This document shows, one piece after another, positions 36,569-45,763 of a DNA stretch of 63,929 nucleotides (positions are counted from its first letter, which is position 1; each line of letters starts with the position of its first letter). The translations under genes and the position numbers were made by a program. The notes under the pieces were generated by a model. The model worked only from the letters and a program-made list of their open reading frames with translations, was not told the origin of the DNA and did not search any database. Source of the DNA: Promethearchaeota archaeon (GTDB taxonomy: Archaea > Asgardarchaeota > Lokiarchaeia > Sigynarchaeales > SOKP01); NCBI GenBank assembly GCA_019057775.1, contig JAHLWT010000297.1, positions 1-63,929 on the forward strand. Reading direction: 5' to 3'.

Positions 36569-36700
36569 ATATATTTCCTTCCTTTTTCTTGAGAATTTTT
36601 ACTTATAAGTTATGGCATAAATCCTTAAATATTAAACTGTCTCTGTAGTTAAACGAACATTATTCGTATAAATCTAAGAAAAAAAGAAACAGATAATAAA

Positions 36701-37183
36701 ATGATAAAAAAAAGATTAATTTGTATTATTGCGATAGTTTCTTTACTTTACATTACTTCTGCTACTTTAAATGTAAAAGCACACAGTCCAGCTGATCTTA
36801 CTTTAGACTACGACTCAAATACTGAAGTACTTACGGTAACCATAATCCACGGTGTTTCTGATCGAAATTCTCATTACATTGAATCTGTATACATTACAAT
36901 TAATGGAAGTATGGTGTTAAATGAGCTTTATACTAGTCAACCCACCTCAAGTACTTTTAGCTACACATACAATATCACGGCCAATGAGGGTGCTAGGATT
37001 CAAGTAACAGCGACTTGTGTTGTGGGCGGAGATAATACGGAATGTAAAATCGTAGGTAGTGGTTCATGTGATCAAGCAGGAGGAGGAATTCCTGGGTATC
37101 TTGGATTAATGATAATTTTGGGGATTACTGCCATTCTTTTATCAACAATTACATATAAAAATGTAAGAAAAAGACTTAAATGA
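36701..37183 (+). CDS. Secreted, C-terminally anchored beta-sandwich protein
   Basis: A 160-residue protein with a signal peptide (about 1-27, ending near VKA), a beta-rich outer domain (28-130) and a C-terminal membrane helix (about 134-152) followed by basic residues, so it is exposed outside the cell. The mature part opens with HSPADLTLDYDSNTEVLTV and has IIHGVSDRNSHYI, giving three His in a pattern that recalls small archaeal secreted proteins sometimes compared with superoxide reductase-type beta folds. Two Cys pairs follow (CVVGG, CKIVG). Function is unknown. Confidence 0.7.
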   Translation: MIKKRLICIIAIVSLLYITSATLNVKAHSPADLTLDYDSNTEVLTVTIIHGVSDRNSHYIESVYITINGSMVLNELYTSQPTSSTFSYTYNITANEGARIQVTATCVVGGDNTECKIVGSGSCDQAGGGIPGYLGLMIILGITAILLSTITYKNVRKRLK

Positions 37184-37340
37184 TATCTAATAACTAACCT
37201 CCATCAATAAGTCAATATCCAGTCGATATTAATCTCTTTATTTTTCTATTTTATAATTTTTATAGCATTTTTTTCCAAATTGTTAAATATATTATATATC
37301 ATATTTGAAATAGAATAAAATCTAAATCAGTTGATATCCT

Positions 37341-37703
37341 ATGGGAAAAGAAAAAGATAAAGATAAGAAAGATAAAGATAAAGACAAGGATAAAAAAGAC
37401 AAAAATAAGAAAGATAAAGACAAGGACAAGGATAAGAAAGATAAAGATAAGAAAGATAAAAAGGATAAGGATAAAGAAAAATATTCTGAAAGTCAAGAGT
37501 GGAAATTATTAGTAAGTAAACATTTAGACAACTACACACATGCGTATGAAAAAATTACTAACAAATTCAGAGATCTTGATAATTATATCTTAAAAGATTC
37601 CAAATCAAAAGATGATTTCATAGAAAAAGTTAAAAAAACTGTTGAGGAATTACCAGAACCTTCCCAACAAATATTTATGGCATTTTTAAAATCAATCGAA
37701 TAA
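37341..37703 (+). CDS. Lys/Asp-repeat protein with a short helical tail
   Basis: A 120-residue protein whose residues 3-47 are almost only K and D in KDKDKK-type units, a highly charged disordered stretch. Residues 50-120 are a normal helical region (LVSKHLDNYTHAYEKITNKF) ending in FMAFLKSIE. The matching DNA is a run of aaagat and aaggac units from about 37353 to 37475. The intact tail and the frame with a good start suggest a real protein. The long hydrophobic frame on the opposite strand is only the shadow of this run. Confidence 0.6.
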   Translation: MGKEKDKDKKDKDKDKDKKDKNKKDKDKDKDKKDKDKKDKKDKDKEKYSESQEWKLLVSKHLDNYTHAYEKITNKFRDLDNYILKDSKSKDDFIEKVKKTVEELPEPSQQIFMAFLKSIE

Positions 37704-37890
37704 AGTTTTTATACTTTTTTACTACTAACTTATTTTTTTTGATAATAAAAGGATTAGGCTGCTTTTAACTATATTTTTAATCTCAAATATAGATTTGTAT
37801 GGTTTAATATCGCGAATATAGGAATAAATCGATAATATTATTTTATTGTACTCTATTTATCATATATTCATAAAAAAAGGAATGATGTAA

Positions 37891-39267
37891 TTGGTATATT
37901 TTCAAATAAGTAGAATAGGCTTTGACTGTCAAATAGAAAAAGAGAATTGCAAAGATTACCCTAATCTCTGTATTGATTGTGTTAAAACTCAACTTAAAAA
38001 ATATAGTTTAGATGTGAATCAGAATATTAAAATCACATTAATAGATTCTGAAGAAAAAAGAATACAAATGTTTCAGGATCTAATTTGGCAGAAGTTTTTA
38101 GATGTATTAAACATAAAACATATCGTATTACTTGCAAAAGATTCAGGATTGCTCGTAATAGATTACCCCATTTCTGGTGCTGGAGTAGATATAGAGTTAT
38201 TATCAGGTTTTATACAAGCCAATATCACTTTTTCAGAATCGAGTACTGTAATAAATCATAACACAGGTTTTGAACAAAATAAGGTATTCTATGAATTCCA
38301 ATACCACAATTTCAATATTCTCCTAAAGAATGGAGAATTTCTAAGAGTTGCGATGGTTTTAGATAATAAAGCTTCAGATAGTTTGAAAAACCTTGTTACA
38401 GACTTTTTAATTGATTATGAAGGTCGATATCTTGATAAAATAGGAGTGCTTGTAAGGACAGGAATGCTTGAATTTGAACATACTCTTGATTTCTTTATAG
38501 AGACTTTTAATATCAAACTAGTCTTCCCCCACGTTCTAACCCACACTTTTTTACCAGGTGTAATAGAAGCGATTGAAAAGAATCCTATACAAAAAGCAAT
38601 AGTTGACTTAGCAACAGAATTGCTCGCTTCAAAACAATTCTTTTTTCTTATAAATTTAATTGACGAAGTACAAAAAATAGTTAATATTGGAGCAAATAGA
38701 ATCCTTTATGAAATTCATCAATTAATTGATAAAGAAGTAATCATCCCTACTACCATTGAAACCGCTGAAAATACAATTAGTAATTTTCATGAGTCGCAAG
38801 CAACCAGAATTGCTAATAATGAATTAATCTCTCCAATAATTGCTAATGAGAACGCAATAAATGAATTAAAAGAAAAAGCTAAATATATGAGTGAAGAAGA
38901 AGTAAAAAGATCAATAGCTTCTTTTATTAAAAAGGCAGAAGCAGCCGAAAAAGGTTTAGCCTATAAGGAAGCTCAAAAAGAATGTGAGAAAGCACTTTAT
39001 TTAGCAACGGGTTTTGATTTTAAGGACCAAGTTGGAAAAATCTCCTTTATGATTTTAGAATTAGATAAAAAAATTAAAGAATTAGAACTAGAATATGCTC
39101 TAAAAATAGGAGAAAAAGCTGTGAAAAAGAAGGATTACATTAAAGCAATTAATTATTATAAAGAAGGATTGAAAATTCTAGAAGAATCGTCCGTGTTTGA
39201 AGATACGGAATCTAGAATCAAAAAATTAGAGAAAAAGCTCACCAATCTACAAAAACATTTAAAATGA
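37891..39267 (+). CDS. Longin-like domain protein with C-terminal TPR-like helices
   Basis: A 458-residue protein starting with TTG. The N-terminus has four Cys (13, 20, 27, 30), a possible zinc knuckle. Residues about 65-190 alternate beta strands and helices as in longin/roadblock folds (IKHIVLLAKDSGLLVIDYPI, then FEYQYHNF-like and FLRVAMVLDNKA). Residues 190-300 are helical, and 330-458 form TPR-like pairs with AYKEAQKECEKALYLATGF and YIKAINYYKEGLKILEE. It precedes a Ras-like GTPase by 61 bases. Longin and roadblock proteins act as GTPase regulators in eukaryotes, so an effector or exchange-factor role for the neighbour is a reasonable inference. Confidence 0.65.
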   Translation: MVYFQISRIGFDCQIEKENCKDYPNLCIDCVKTQLKKYSLDVNQNIKITLIDSEEKRIQMFQDLIWQKFLDVLNIKHIVLLAKDSGLLVIDYPISGAGVDIELLSGFIQANITFSESSTVINHNTGFEQNKVFYEFQYHNFNILLKNGEFLRVAMVLDNKASDSLKNLVTDFLIDYEGRYLDKIGVLVRTGMLEFEHTLDFFIETFNIKLVFPHVLTHTFLPGVIEAIEKNPIQKAIVDLATELLASKQFFFLINLIDEVQKIVNIGANRILYEIHQLIDKEVIIPTTIETAENTISNFHESQATRIANNELISPIIANENAINELKEKAKYMSEEEVKRSIASFIKKAEAAEKGLAYKEAQKECEKALYLATGFDFKDQVGKISFMILELDKKIKELELEYALKIGEKAVKKKDYIKAINYYKEGLKILEESSVFEDTESRIKKLEKKLTNLQKHLK

Positions 39268-39328
39268 TTAAATGCCATTAAATTCTCGTGGATAAGATTT
39301 TTTAATTATTAAAAAACAGAAAAAATCT

Positions 39329-39910
39329 ATGAGAAATAAGAAAGAGAAAATCCAATTAAAGAAGGAATATATAAGCAAGCATCCAGATTATAAACTGAAG
39401 ATTTTACTCACTGGTCCTGATGCTGCTGAAAAATCTAAACTGATTACCAATTTTATTAAGAGCAAATTTAAATTGGATTATAAATCAACAATAGGAGTAG
39501 AGATTTTTACCAGAGATGTAGAATTTGAACCGGGAAAAAATGCTTGTCTTTCGATATGGGATATTGGAGGGGAAAAACGCTTTGAATTCATTCGAAGTAC
39601 CTTTTATAAAGGCGCTTCCGGAGCTTTGTTAGTTTTTGACCTTACAAGTGAGGAAACTTACGATGAAATAAAAAAATGGCTTTCAGAAATAAAGAAATCT
39701 ACTGGAAAGGACTTTCCACTTGTATTAATAGGAAATAAGTTAGATAAAATTGAAGAAGTTGGAGTCCATATTGATCGCGATGAAGTACGTGCCTTTGCGA
39801 AAAAAGAAGGAATAACATATATTGAAACTACTACAAAATCAGGGGAATTGATAGAAAATACTTTTCTCGCATTAGCTCGTAAGATAATTTCTAACAAAAA
39901 GAAGAAATAG
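39329..39910 (+). CDS. Ras/Rab-like small GTPase with an unusual P-loop
   Basis: A 193-residue small GTPase. The G motifs are recognisable: P-loop GPDAAEKS (29-36), switch I KSTIGVEIF with Thr54, G3 WDIGGEKRF (77-85), G4 NKLD (136-139) and a G5-like ETTTKSG. In the P-loop the invariant Gly before Lys is replaced by Glu34, and the Gln of DxxGQ is Glu82, so nucleotide affinity and hydrolysis should be altered. There is no C-terminal prenylation Cys; the tail is a Lys run. It follows the longin-like gene and probably forms a functional pair with it. Confidence 0.9.
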   Translation: MRNKKEKIQLKKEYISKHPDYKLKILLTGPDAAEKSKLITNFIKSKFKLDYKSTIGVEIFTRDVEFEPGKNACLSIWDIGGEKRFEFIRSTFYKGASGALLVFDLTSEETYDEIKKWLSEIKKSTGKDFPLVLIGNKLDKIEEVGVHIDRDEVRAFAKKEGITYIETTTKSGELIENTFLALARKIISNKKKK

Positions 39911-39981
39911 TTTTGAAAAACTTTTTATCTCGAAATCTATAGAAATTATTATAAAAAAAATTTAAAGGTAATAATTTAAGC

Positions 39982-40794
39982 ATGCCGTTCGTAGAAATTG
40001 ATAAAGGATATAAAATAAACTATATGGATAAAGGTAATGGGAGAGTTATTGTCTACATTCACGGATTTCTTGGTGCTTCATGGATTTATGAAGATCAAGT
40101 TGAATATTTTTCAAAGAAGTATAGAGTTATCGCTATAGATCATTTAGGGCATGGAAAAAGCGATAAACCTGAAAACGAATCATATGAAATGACTGATCTT
40201 ACCAATTATCTTGAACAGACTCTGCATAAAATTATCGGGGATGAAAAAATCATCCTCCATGGACACAGTATGGGTGGAATGATCGCGCTTACTTATGCTA
40301 CAACACCTTCTTTAGCAGAAAGATTAGAGGGGTTGGTACTAATGGGAACTGCTGCAAAATTAGACAATCCTGGATTAGTTCAATACATTGAAGATTTAAG
40401 AGCAGGAAAAATGAAATTCATTGAGAGATCAACAATTGAAAATATCCATACTAAACTGTGTTTTAACCGTAAATACATGAAGGCTCATCCAGAATTCATA
40501 AAAGAATTTAACGATAAAACTCTTGAAAACAAAGAGTTTATTGGGTTTCAAACGATGAATGCAATCGTTCATAATTATAATGTTGAAAACAAATTACACA
40601 CGATAACTGTTCCTACATTAATCTTAACGGGAGATAAGGATAAATACATTCTCCCAATAGGCTCGGAAATCTTACACGAGAAAATTCCTAACTCTAAGTT
40701 GATTAAATTCTCACCAAATATTGGACATATGGTGAATTATGAAGCCCGAGAGGAATACCATAAATCAGTAGAAGATTTTCTTGAAAATCTATAG
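39982..40794 (+). CDS. Alpha/beta hydrolase
   Basis: A 270-residue hydrolase. It shows the oxyanion segment YIHGFLGASWIYEDQVEYF, DHLGHGKSDKP, the nucleophile elbow GHSMGGM (catalytic Ser), a strand LILTGDKDKYI with the acid Asp and a late GHMVNYE with the catalytic His. It is cytosolic. The family covers esterases, lipases, haloperoxidases and C-C hydrolases, and nothing in the sequence fixes the substrate. It lies 71 bases after the GTPase on the same strand. Confidence 0.92.
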   Translation: MPFVEIDKGYKINYMDKGNGRVIVYIHGFLGASWIYEDQVEYFSKKYRVIAIDHLGHGKSDKPENESYEMTDLTNYLEQTLHKIIGDEKIILHGHSMGGMIALTYATTPSLAERLEGLVLMGTAAKLDNPGLVQYIEDLRAGKMKFIERSTIENIHTKLCFNRKYMKAHPEFIKEFNDKTLENKEFIGFQTMNAIVHNYNVENKLHTITVPTLILTGDKDKYILPIGSEILHEKIPNSKLIKFSPNIGHMVNYEAREEYHKSVEDFLENL

Positions 40795-41131
40795 CCTTTT
40801 TTTTTAAAAAAATTTGTGACGACCTGAGGGAACTGAAATTCTATTATTTTCTCCTTACCAGTCATATTAAATGTTTAATTACTGGTTCTATTATAACGCA
40901 TTTTAACAAAAAATCCAATAAACCATTTTCGATAAATAAATATTTCATATCAAATTAAAAACTTTATTTGTACAAAAACATATGATTTTACATAAAAAAC
41001 AAAAATTTAAATAAAAGTTTATACATATTACATAAAAACACATTGCTTTATGCAAAAATTGGTTAATATAATAATAATTAATGCAAAATAATAATTAGAA
41101 ATTGTTTTTAAAATAGGGTGAAGAATGAAAA
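40795..41131 (+). promoter_or_regulatory. Leader of MCP-like gene 2 with TTACATAAAA motifs
   Basis: About 337 gene-free bases. The decamer TTACATAAAA occurs at 40988-40997 and 41028-41037, and a related CTTTATGCAAAAA lies near 41046-41058. The same decamer is repeated before MCP-like gene 1, which supports co-regulation. The rest of the stretch is AT-rich without clear structure. Confidence 0.5.
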
Positions 41132-42286
41132 ATGTTAGAATTAAATGCTTTGGTTTTTGAATACTCGTTCATATCGATTTTAGCAACAATAGTATTCATA
41201 TTAGTTTGTTATAAAAGACGTGATCTCTTAAAATGGCTTCCAATGTATATTTTACTTTCTATTGGTTTTGTACTAATAAATTTTGAAAGCTTACTTGAAG
41301 AGTTATCACTCGTCTCATATGTTTTTATTATGTTGTCGGTAATTAGCATCTTTATCGCAGTGGTTAAGGAGTATTACGACATTTTCATTAAAAATAGTAA
41401 CTCAAAGGATCAATCCCTCTTAGCAGCAGTTTCAATAATGAATCTTGCTATCAGTGGAATTCTAATAGTACTGCTGATATTACTAGTGATTGCTCTATTT
41501 TTATTTATTCGAATCTATAAGAGAAAAAATACTCCTACTCATGCCTTTTTAGGTTTAGTGATTATATCTGCTTTAATAGTAGTCATAAATCAACTATACT
41601 CTTCTATGGGGGGAATTATAATTGAAAACTTCGGAGAAGGAATAATGATTTTTTTTGTATCGATTCTCTTGATGACAGGTTTAGTAGCATTAATAGAACA
41701 GAGGATTGTGAGAGTAAACGATACATTAACTACACTTCTTAAAACCGCTTCAGCAACAAGCGTAAATATATCTAATATTGCTACCGAATTAGCAGCAACC
41801 GCGAGCGAAGTAAATGCAGCCTCAGAAGAAATTTCCGCATCTACTCAGGAGATGGCAACAACCACTAAAGACGTCATGAAATCATCGAATGAAATCCAAG
41901 ATGTTATGGATATAATTACTAGTATTTCTGAAAAAACAAATTTGTTAGCATTAAACGCTTCTATAGAAGCTGGAAGAGCCGGAGAACATGGAAGAGGTTT
42001 TGCTGTTGTAGCAAGTGAAGTTCGAAAGTTAGCTGAAGCTTCAAAATCAGCAATTAGAACTACTGGTGATAAGATCTATGAAATTATCAGCAAAATCAAA
42101 TTTGCTTTTAATTCGATGGCAGAAATTAGTGCATCTACCGAGCAACAAACATCATCGATGCAAGAAATTACTGCGACAGCAACTAAACTTGAATATTTAG
42201 GTGACGAGATGAAAGCGTTATTAGAAAAATCAAAAGACAATAATAATAACCTTTCTAATAAAAGAATCAACTCTGCAGCTATTTAA
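41132..42286 (+). CDS. Membrane MCP-like signalling receptor 2
   Basis: A 384-residue paralogue of the receptor at 27309-28427. About six membrane helices occupy residues 5-190; the signalling hairpin follows ([35 protein letters not shown]) with no HAMP. In both receptors the part before the tip repeats AAELAAxASEV and [13 protein letters not shown] helices. The next gene, a CheY-like response regulator, begins within a few bases of the stop, so the two are an operon. Confidence 0.88.
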   Translation: MLELNALVFEYSFISILATIVFILVCYKRRDLLKWLPMYILLSIGFVLINFESLLEELSLVSYVFIMLSVISIFIAVVKEYYDIFIKNSNSKDQSLLAAVSIMNLAISGILIVLLILLVIALFLFIRIYKRKNTPTHAFLGLVIISALIVVINQLYSSMGGIIIENFGEGIMIFFVSILLMTGLVALIEQRIVRVNDTLTTLLKTASATSVNISNIATELAATASEVNAASEEISASTQEMATTTKDVMKSSNEIQDVMDIITSISEKTNLLALNASIEAGRAGEHGRGFAVVASEVRKLAEASKSAIRTTGDKIYEIISKIKFAFNSMAEISASTEQQTSSMQEITATATKLEYLGDEMKALLEKSKDNNNNLSNKRINSAAI

Positions 42287-42287
42287 A

Positions 42288-43082
42288 TTGTTTTCTTTAA
42301 ATCCACTAATTTTTTTTATTGAAAATGTGAGGGTGATTATAATATCTGAAAAACAACAAAATTATAAAGCAAACATCTTTCTTGTTGAAGATTGTATTAC
42401 ATCTAGGACTCTAATGATTAAAATTCTTGAATGGGGGGGTTATAAAGTAATTGCCTTTGCTGAGAATGGAAAAGAAGCTGTAGAAAAAGTTAGAGAAATT
42501 AATGAGAACTCTGAGAAAAAAATTGATATAATTTTAATGGATTATCATTTACCATTAAAAAATGGAATTGATGCGGCTAGAGAAATCATAGAATTCGCTG
42601 AGAATAGTAAAATCATTTTTTTAAGCGCAAATGATAGTATTAAAGAAAAAGCTTTTGCTGCAGGAGCAATCGCTTTTTTAGAAAAACCTTATAAAATTAA
42701 TGACGTAATTGATACCATTACTAAAGCATTAAAAGATAATATAATCAAACACGAACATATTAATTCAGCGCGGTTAAAAGGAAAAGAGTTATCAGTAGAT
42801 TATATAGATGAAATTTTATCCTTATATCAGGAATTTGAAGCAGTAAAATTGAAGGATTCGATTAGTATCAACAGGAAACTTAAAAACCTCATTAGAAAGT
42901 TATTAAAAGCAATACCACGAGAAGAATATCTCAAATACTGGTTTTTAATTCAGTTATTATTTAAAACTGATATCTTAGATGAATACCATAATGGAGCAAA
43001 ACCACTTGAATTGCTTAATGAACTCGAATATGGGATATATAGTGAAATAATCTATGCTGAGTTTTTAACAACTTGTGTTTAA
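42288..43082 (+). CDS. Response regulator with receiver domain and helical output region
   Basis: A protein of up to 264 residues. The receiver domain covers about 27-150: FLVEDCITSR for the acidic pocket, IILMDYHLPL with Asp85 as phosphoacceptor, IIFLSAN (Thr/Ser switch) and EKPYKI with the conserved Lys. The last 100 residues are helical and match no output domain that I know. The frame can begin at TTG 42288, but GTG 42333, just after a GTGAGG block, fits the receiver start better. It lies directly behind MCP-like gene 2; no histidine kinase is in the window, so the phosphate donor is unknown. Confidence 0.85.
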   Translation: MFSLNPLIFFIENVRVIIISEKQQNYKANIFLVEDCITSRTLMIKILEWGGYKVIAFAENGKEAVEKVREINENSEKKIDIILMDYHLPLKNGIDAAREIIEFAENSKIIFLSANDSIKEKAFAAGAIAFLEKPYKINDVIDTITKALKDNIIKHEHINSARLKGKELSVDYIDEILSLYQEFEAVKLKDSISINRKLKNLIRKLLKAIPREEYLKYWFLIQLLFKTDILDEYHNGAKPLELLNELEYGIYSEIIYAEFLTTCV

Positions 43083-43120
43083 CAGACATTTTCTCGTTAA
43101 AACCGTATAATCTAACAACA

Positions 43121-43696
43121 TTAAAGAATACACCCTTCATGAAGGGCTTTTAGATTTATATCTAAATATTCTCCGCTGAATGTTGTATTTAGAGAGCTTT
43201 CAATATCTTCCTTACGTAGTGGTATAAATCTTAAAATAAAACCCAATATGAAGATATTTAAAATTTTAAAATTCTTATATTTCTCTGCGATGGTTTTCGT
43301 TGGAACAAAAACAACATCATTTGAGTTCTCGTTTAGAGCCTTTTCTAATGCTTCCATAGAAGGATACTCTATATTAGATATTTTTTTCTCATACGTAGAG
43401 ATTATTAATTTTGAACTTCGATCAGGTTTGGAATATTGAAGTACATCTAATATAGTACTTTTTTCCATAGAAATTATCATATCTGCCGTCCCTATCATAG
43501 GAATTGGAGCATTAAGATTATCTCCAAAACGGAGGAAGCATGTTACCTTACCTCCCCTTTGACTAAGACCGTGAGTTTCAGAACTAATAACATTATATCC
43601 TTTCCTCATTAAAGCGCTTCCTAAAATTTTTAATATGCTTATTAAACCTTGACCCCCTAAACCAGTGAGTACACTCGTATAATTATTAAATTTCAT
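43121..43696 (-). CDS. iorB: Indolepyruvate:ferredoxin oxidoreductase beta subunit
   Basis: The gamma-domain subunit of the 2-oxoacid oxidoreductase that converts aryl pyruvates from aromatic amino acids to aryl-CoA and passes electrons to ferredoxin. TGLGGQGLISILKILG near the N-terminus and SETHGLSQRGGKV are the family marks. The frame extends to 43741, but ATG 43696 (MKFNNY) gives the usual beginning and an 11-base overlap with the end of iorA, typical of translational coupling. Length, about 191 residues, is normal. Confidence 0.92.
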   Translation of the reverse strand: MKFNNYTSVLTGLGGQGLISILKILGSALMRKGYNVISSETHGLSQRGGKVTCFLRFGDNLNAPIPMIGTADMIISMEKSTILDVLQYSKPDRSSKLIISTYEKKISNIEYPSMEALEKALNENSNDVVFVPTKTIAEKYKNFKILNIFILGFILRFIPLRKEDIESSLNTTFSGEYLDINLKALHEGCIL

Positions 43697-45641
43697 TTTT
43701 ACTCTCCCCCTTGATAGCTTTACTTGGACAAATCTCTTCACAGATTCCGCATCCTAAACATTCATTTGAATCAATATAAGCTTTTTCATCCTCTTCACTC
43801 ATCACTGGACACAAAAACTGATTATAACATACACCACAATTATTACATAACTCTACATCAACTTTTCGTTTTGTTAACTCCCTTCTTTTAATAACTTTCT
43901 GGATACACTCGTCTTGTATAAGAATGACCTGTAACGTCTTTTCTTTTAACACCTCAGAACCTCTATTATAAAGGAGCTCAATCAATTCTGAGATATAATT
44001 CTCATCACCATGTTCACTGCGTGTTATGTTGCTAACGTTAGCACCAGTACCTTCTAAAAAATTTTCTAAATTTATCCTATCCTTAAACTTTCCGTCATAA
44101 TAATGGTGAATATCACTCCCTGGATGAGGTTGCTGACCTGTCATACCTATCCAACCATTATCTAATATTAAAACTAAGATAGGGGCTCTATTATAAATTC
44201 CATTTAAGAGTGCTGGAATTCCGCTATGAAAGAAAGTACCATCGCCTATGATCGCTATATTTAAGTTATCAGATGTGTGAGCAACTCCTTGAGCTAAAGC
44301 AATACTTGAGCCCATACAATACTTCACATTAGCAAATGACAAAGGAGGATAGGATAAAAGAGTATAACAACCAATGTCTTGATAAAAGTAGATTTCTTTC
44401 TCTAATTTTGATTTTATTTTTTTAACTGCTTTCTGTAGAGCAAAACCCGTTGTTCTATGGGGACAACCCGGACACATTGTAGATTTTCTACCTACTGTTT
44501 CGTATTCCTTACTAAGTATAAGCTCTAAGTCAATTTTAGGCTTAATCTTTGTAATTCTTTGTATTGCTAAAGCTATTTTCGTTGGATTTAATTCACCAAT
44601 CATTGATAAAATTCCTTGTTTAATATCAAATGAAAATGGATTTTTCCCATGGATTTTCAGCTCTAGACCATTCTTTTGAGCAATTGCCATAATTTGGGTT
44701 TCAATAAAAGGATCATTTTCTTCTACAACAATTATTTGTTTGAATTTTCTTAAGAAAGACGTTATCAATTTTTCTGGAAGTGGATTTATAAAACCAATTT
44801 TAAGAACTGGTGCCTTTAAGCTAAGAAATTCCAGAGCTTCATTTACGTAGCTATATGATACACCACTCGTAATAATCCCTAACTCTTGATCATTTTTTTC
44901 ATTTTCATTTTTAATTTGATTTAACGGACTATTTTCAGACAATTCTAATGCTAATCTCATTCTATTGTAAATTTGGTCTTCTTTTAACTTTAAGAAATAA
45001 ATTCTTGAAGCGACATTCACTTCTTTTGATAAATCAAAATTATCCTCGATTTCTGATTGTTTTATATCTCCAATTGTAACATTACTTCTGGAATGGGAAA
45101 CCATCGTAACGGTTCTCAATATAACTGGAAGTTTTAATTCTCTTGAAATCTGAAAAGCACTTTTAGTAAACTCTAAACATTCCTGAGGATTACTTGGTTC
45201 TAACGCGGGTATTTTAAAAATCTTTAAGTAATTTCGTGAGTCCATTTCGACTGCACTCGAATGTTGTTGAGGATCATCAGCAACTATAACAACCATCGTC
45301 GAATTTTTATTTTTTGGGCGGGTAGTAACAAGAGCAAATAAAGGATCTGAAGCGACATTTAATCCGACATTTTTCATACCCACCATCACAGTCGCCCCTC
45401 TAGCATAAGCAGCACCAGCAACTTCGATCGCAACTTTTTCGTTTATACTACTTTCTACCCATTTCATTCCTACTTTCCTAAAAATTTCAGAAAAAATCTC
45501 TCCAATTTCAGAACTTGGAGTACCCGGATAATATGTATAAACATCTATACCACTTTCTATAGCACCACGAGCAATCGCTTCATTTCCTAGAAAGAATTTC
45601 TCATCTCCAGGTTTACCTTCAACGATTTGATTATAACTCAT
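43686..45641 (-). CDS. iorA: Indolepyruvate:ferredoxin oxidoreductase alpha subunit
   Basis: A 651-residue subunit with the complete domain order: an N-terminal pyrimidine-binding domain (FLGNEAIARGAIESG, YYPGTPSSEI), a central domain, the TPP domain (CPGCPHRT, GDGTFFHSG, then LDNGWIGMTGQQPHPG) and a C-terminal ferredoxin domain with two [4Fe-4S] motifs (CNNCGVCYNQFLCP and CLGCGICEEICP). It couples oxidation of aryl pyruvates to reduction of ferredoxin, so it points to peptide fermentation. It is co-transcribed with iorB. Confidence 0.95.
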   Translation of the reverse strand: MSYNQIVEGKPGDEKFFLGNEAIARGAIESGIDVYTYYPGTPSSEIGEIFSEIFRKVGMKWVESSINEKVAIEVAGAAYARGATVMVGMKNVGLNVASDPLFALVTTRPKNKNSTMVVIVADDPQQHSSAVEMDSRNYLKIFKIPALEPSNPQECLEFTKSAFQISRELKLPVILRTVTMVSHSRSNVTIGDIKQSEIEDNFDLSKEVNVASRIYFLKLKEDQIYNRMRLALELSENSPLNQIKNENEKNDQELGIITSGVSYSYVNEALEFLSLKAPVLKIGFINPLPEKLITSFLRKFKQIIVVEENDPFIETQIMAIAQKNGLELKIHGKNPFSFDIKQGILSMIGELNPTKIALAIQRITKIKPKIDLELILSKEYETVGRKSTMCPGCPHRTTGFALQKAVKKIKSKLEKEIYFYQDIGCYTLLSYPPLSFANVKYCMGSSIALAQGVAHTSDNLNIAIIGDGTFFHSGIPALLNGIYNRAPILVLILDNGWIGMTGQQPHPGSDIHHYYDGKFKDRINLENFLEGTGANVSNITRSEHGDENYISELIELLYNRGSEVLKEKTLQVILIQDECIQKVIKRRELTKRKVDVELCNNCGVCYNQFLCPVMSEEDEKAYIDSNECLGCGICEEICPSKAIKGESKNEI

Positions 45642-45763
45642 TGTCTTGTATTATTAAATTGGTCAATTATTAATTAGTATGATGACAAAAATTTCGTATG
45701 CCATATATTTTTAGAATTTAGAAATTAAAAAAAATTTGAGTAAGGAATAAAAAAAATTGGATT

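Noticed and set aside
37299..37539. Two minus-strand frames rich in Phe, Leu and Ile opposite the Lys/Asp gene, looking like membrane proteins
   Set aside because: They are the complement of the AAAGAT/AAGGAC repeat run; their hydrophobic pattern follows from the repeat and there is no start context.
43686..43900. Ferredoxin motifs as a candidate HgcB partner for the HgcA-like protein
   Set aside because: They belong to the C-terminal domain of iorA; the other two ferredoxin-type regions (52950 and 59008) are fused to nitroreductase and flavodoxin. None is a stand-alone HgcB.
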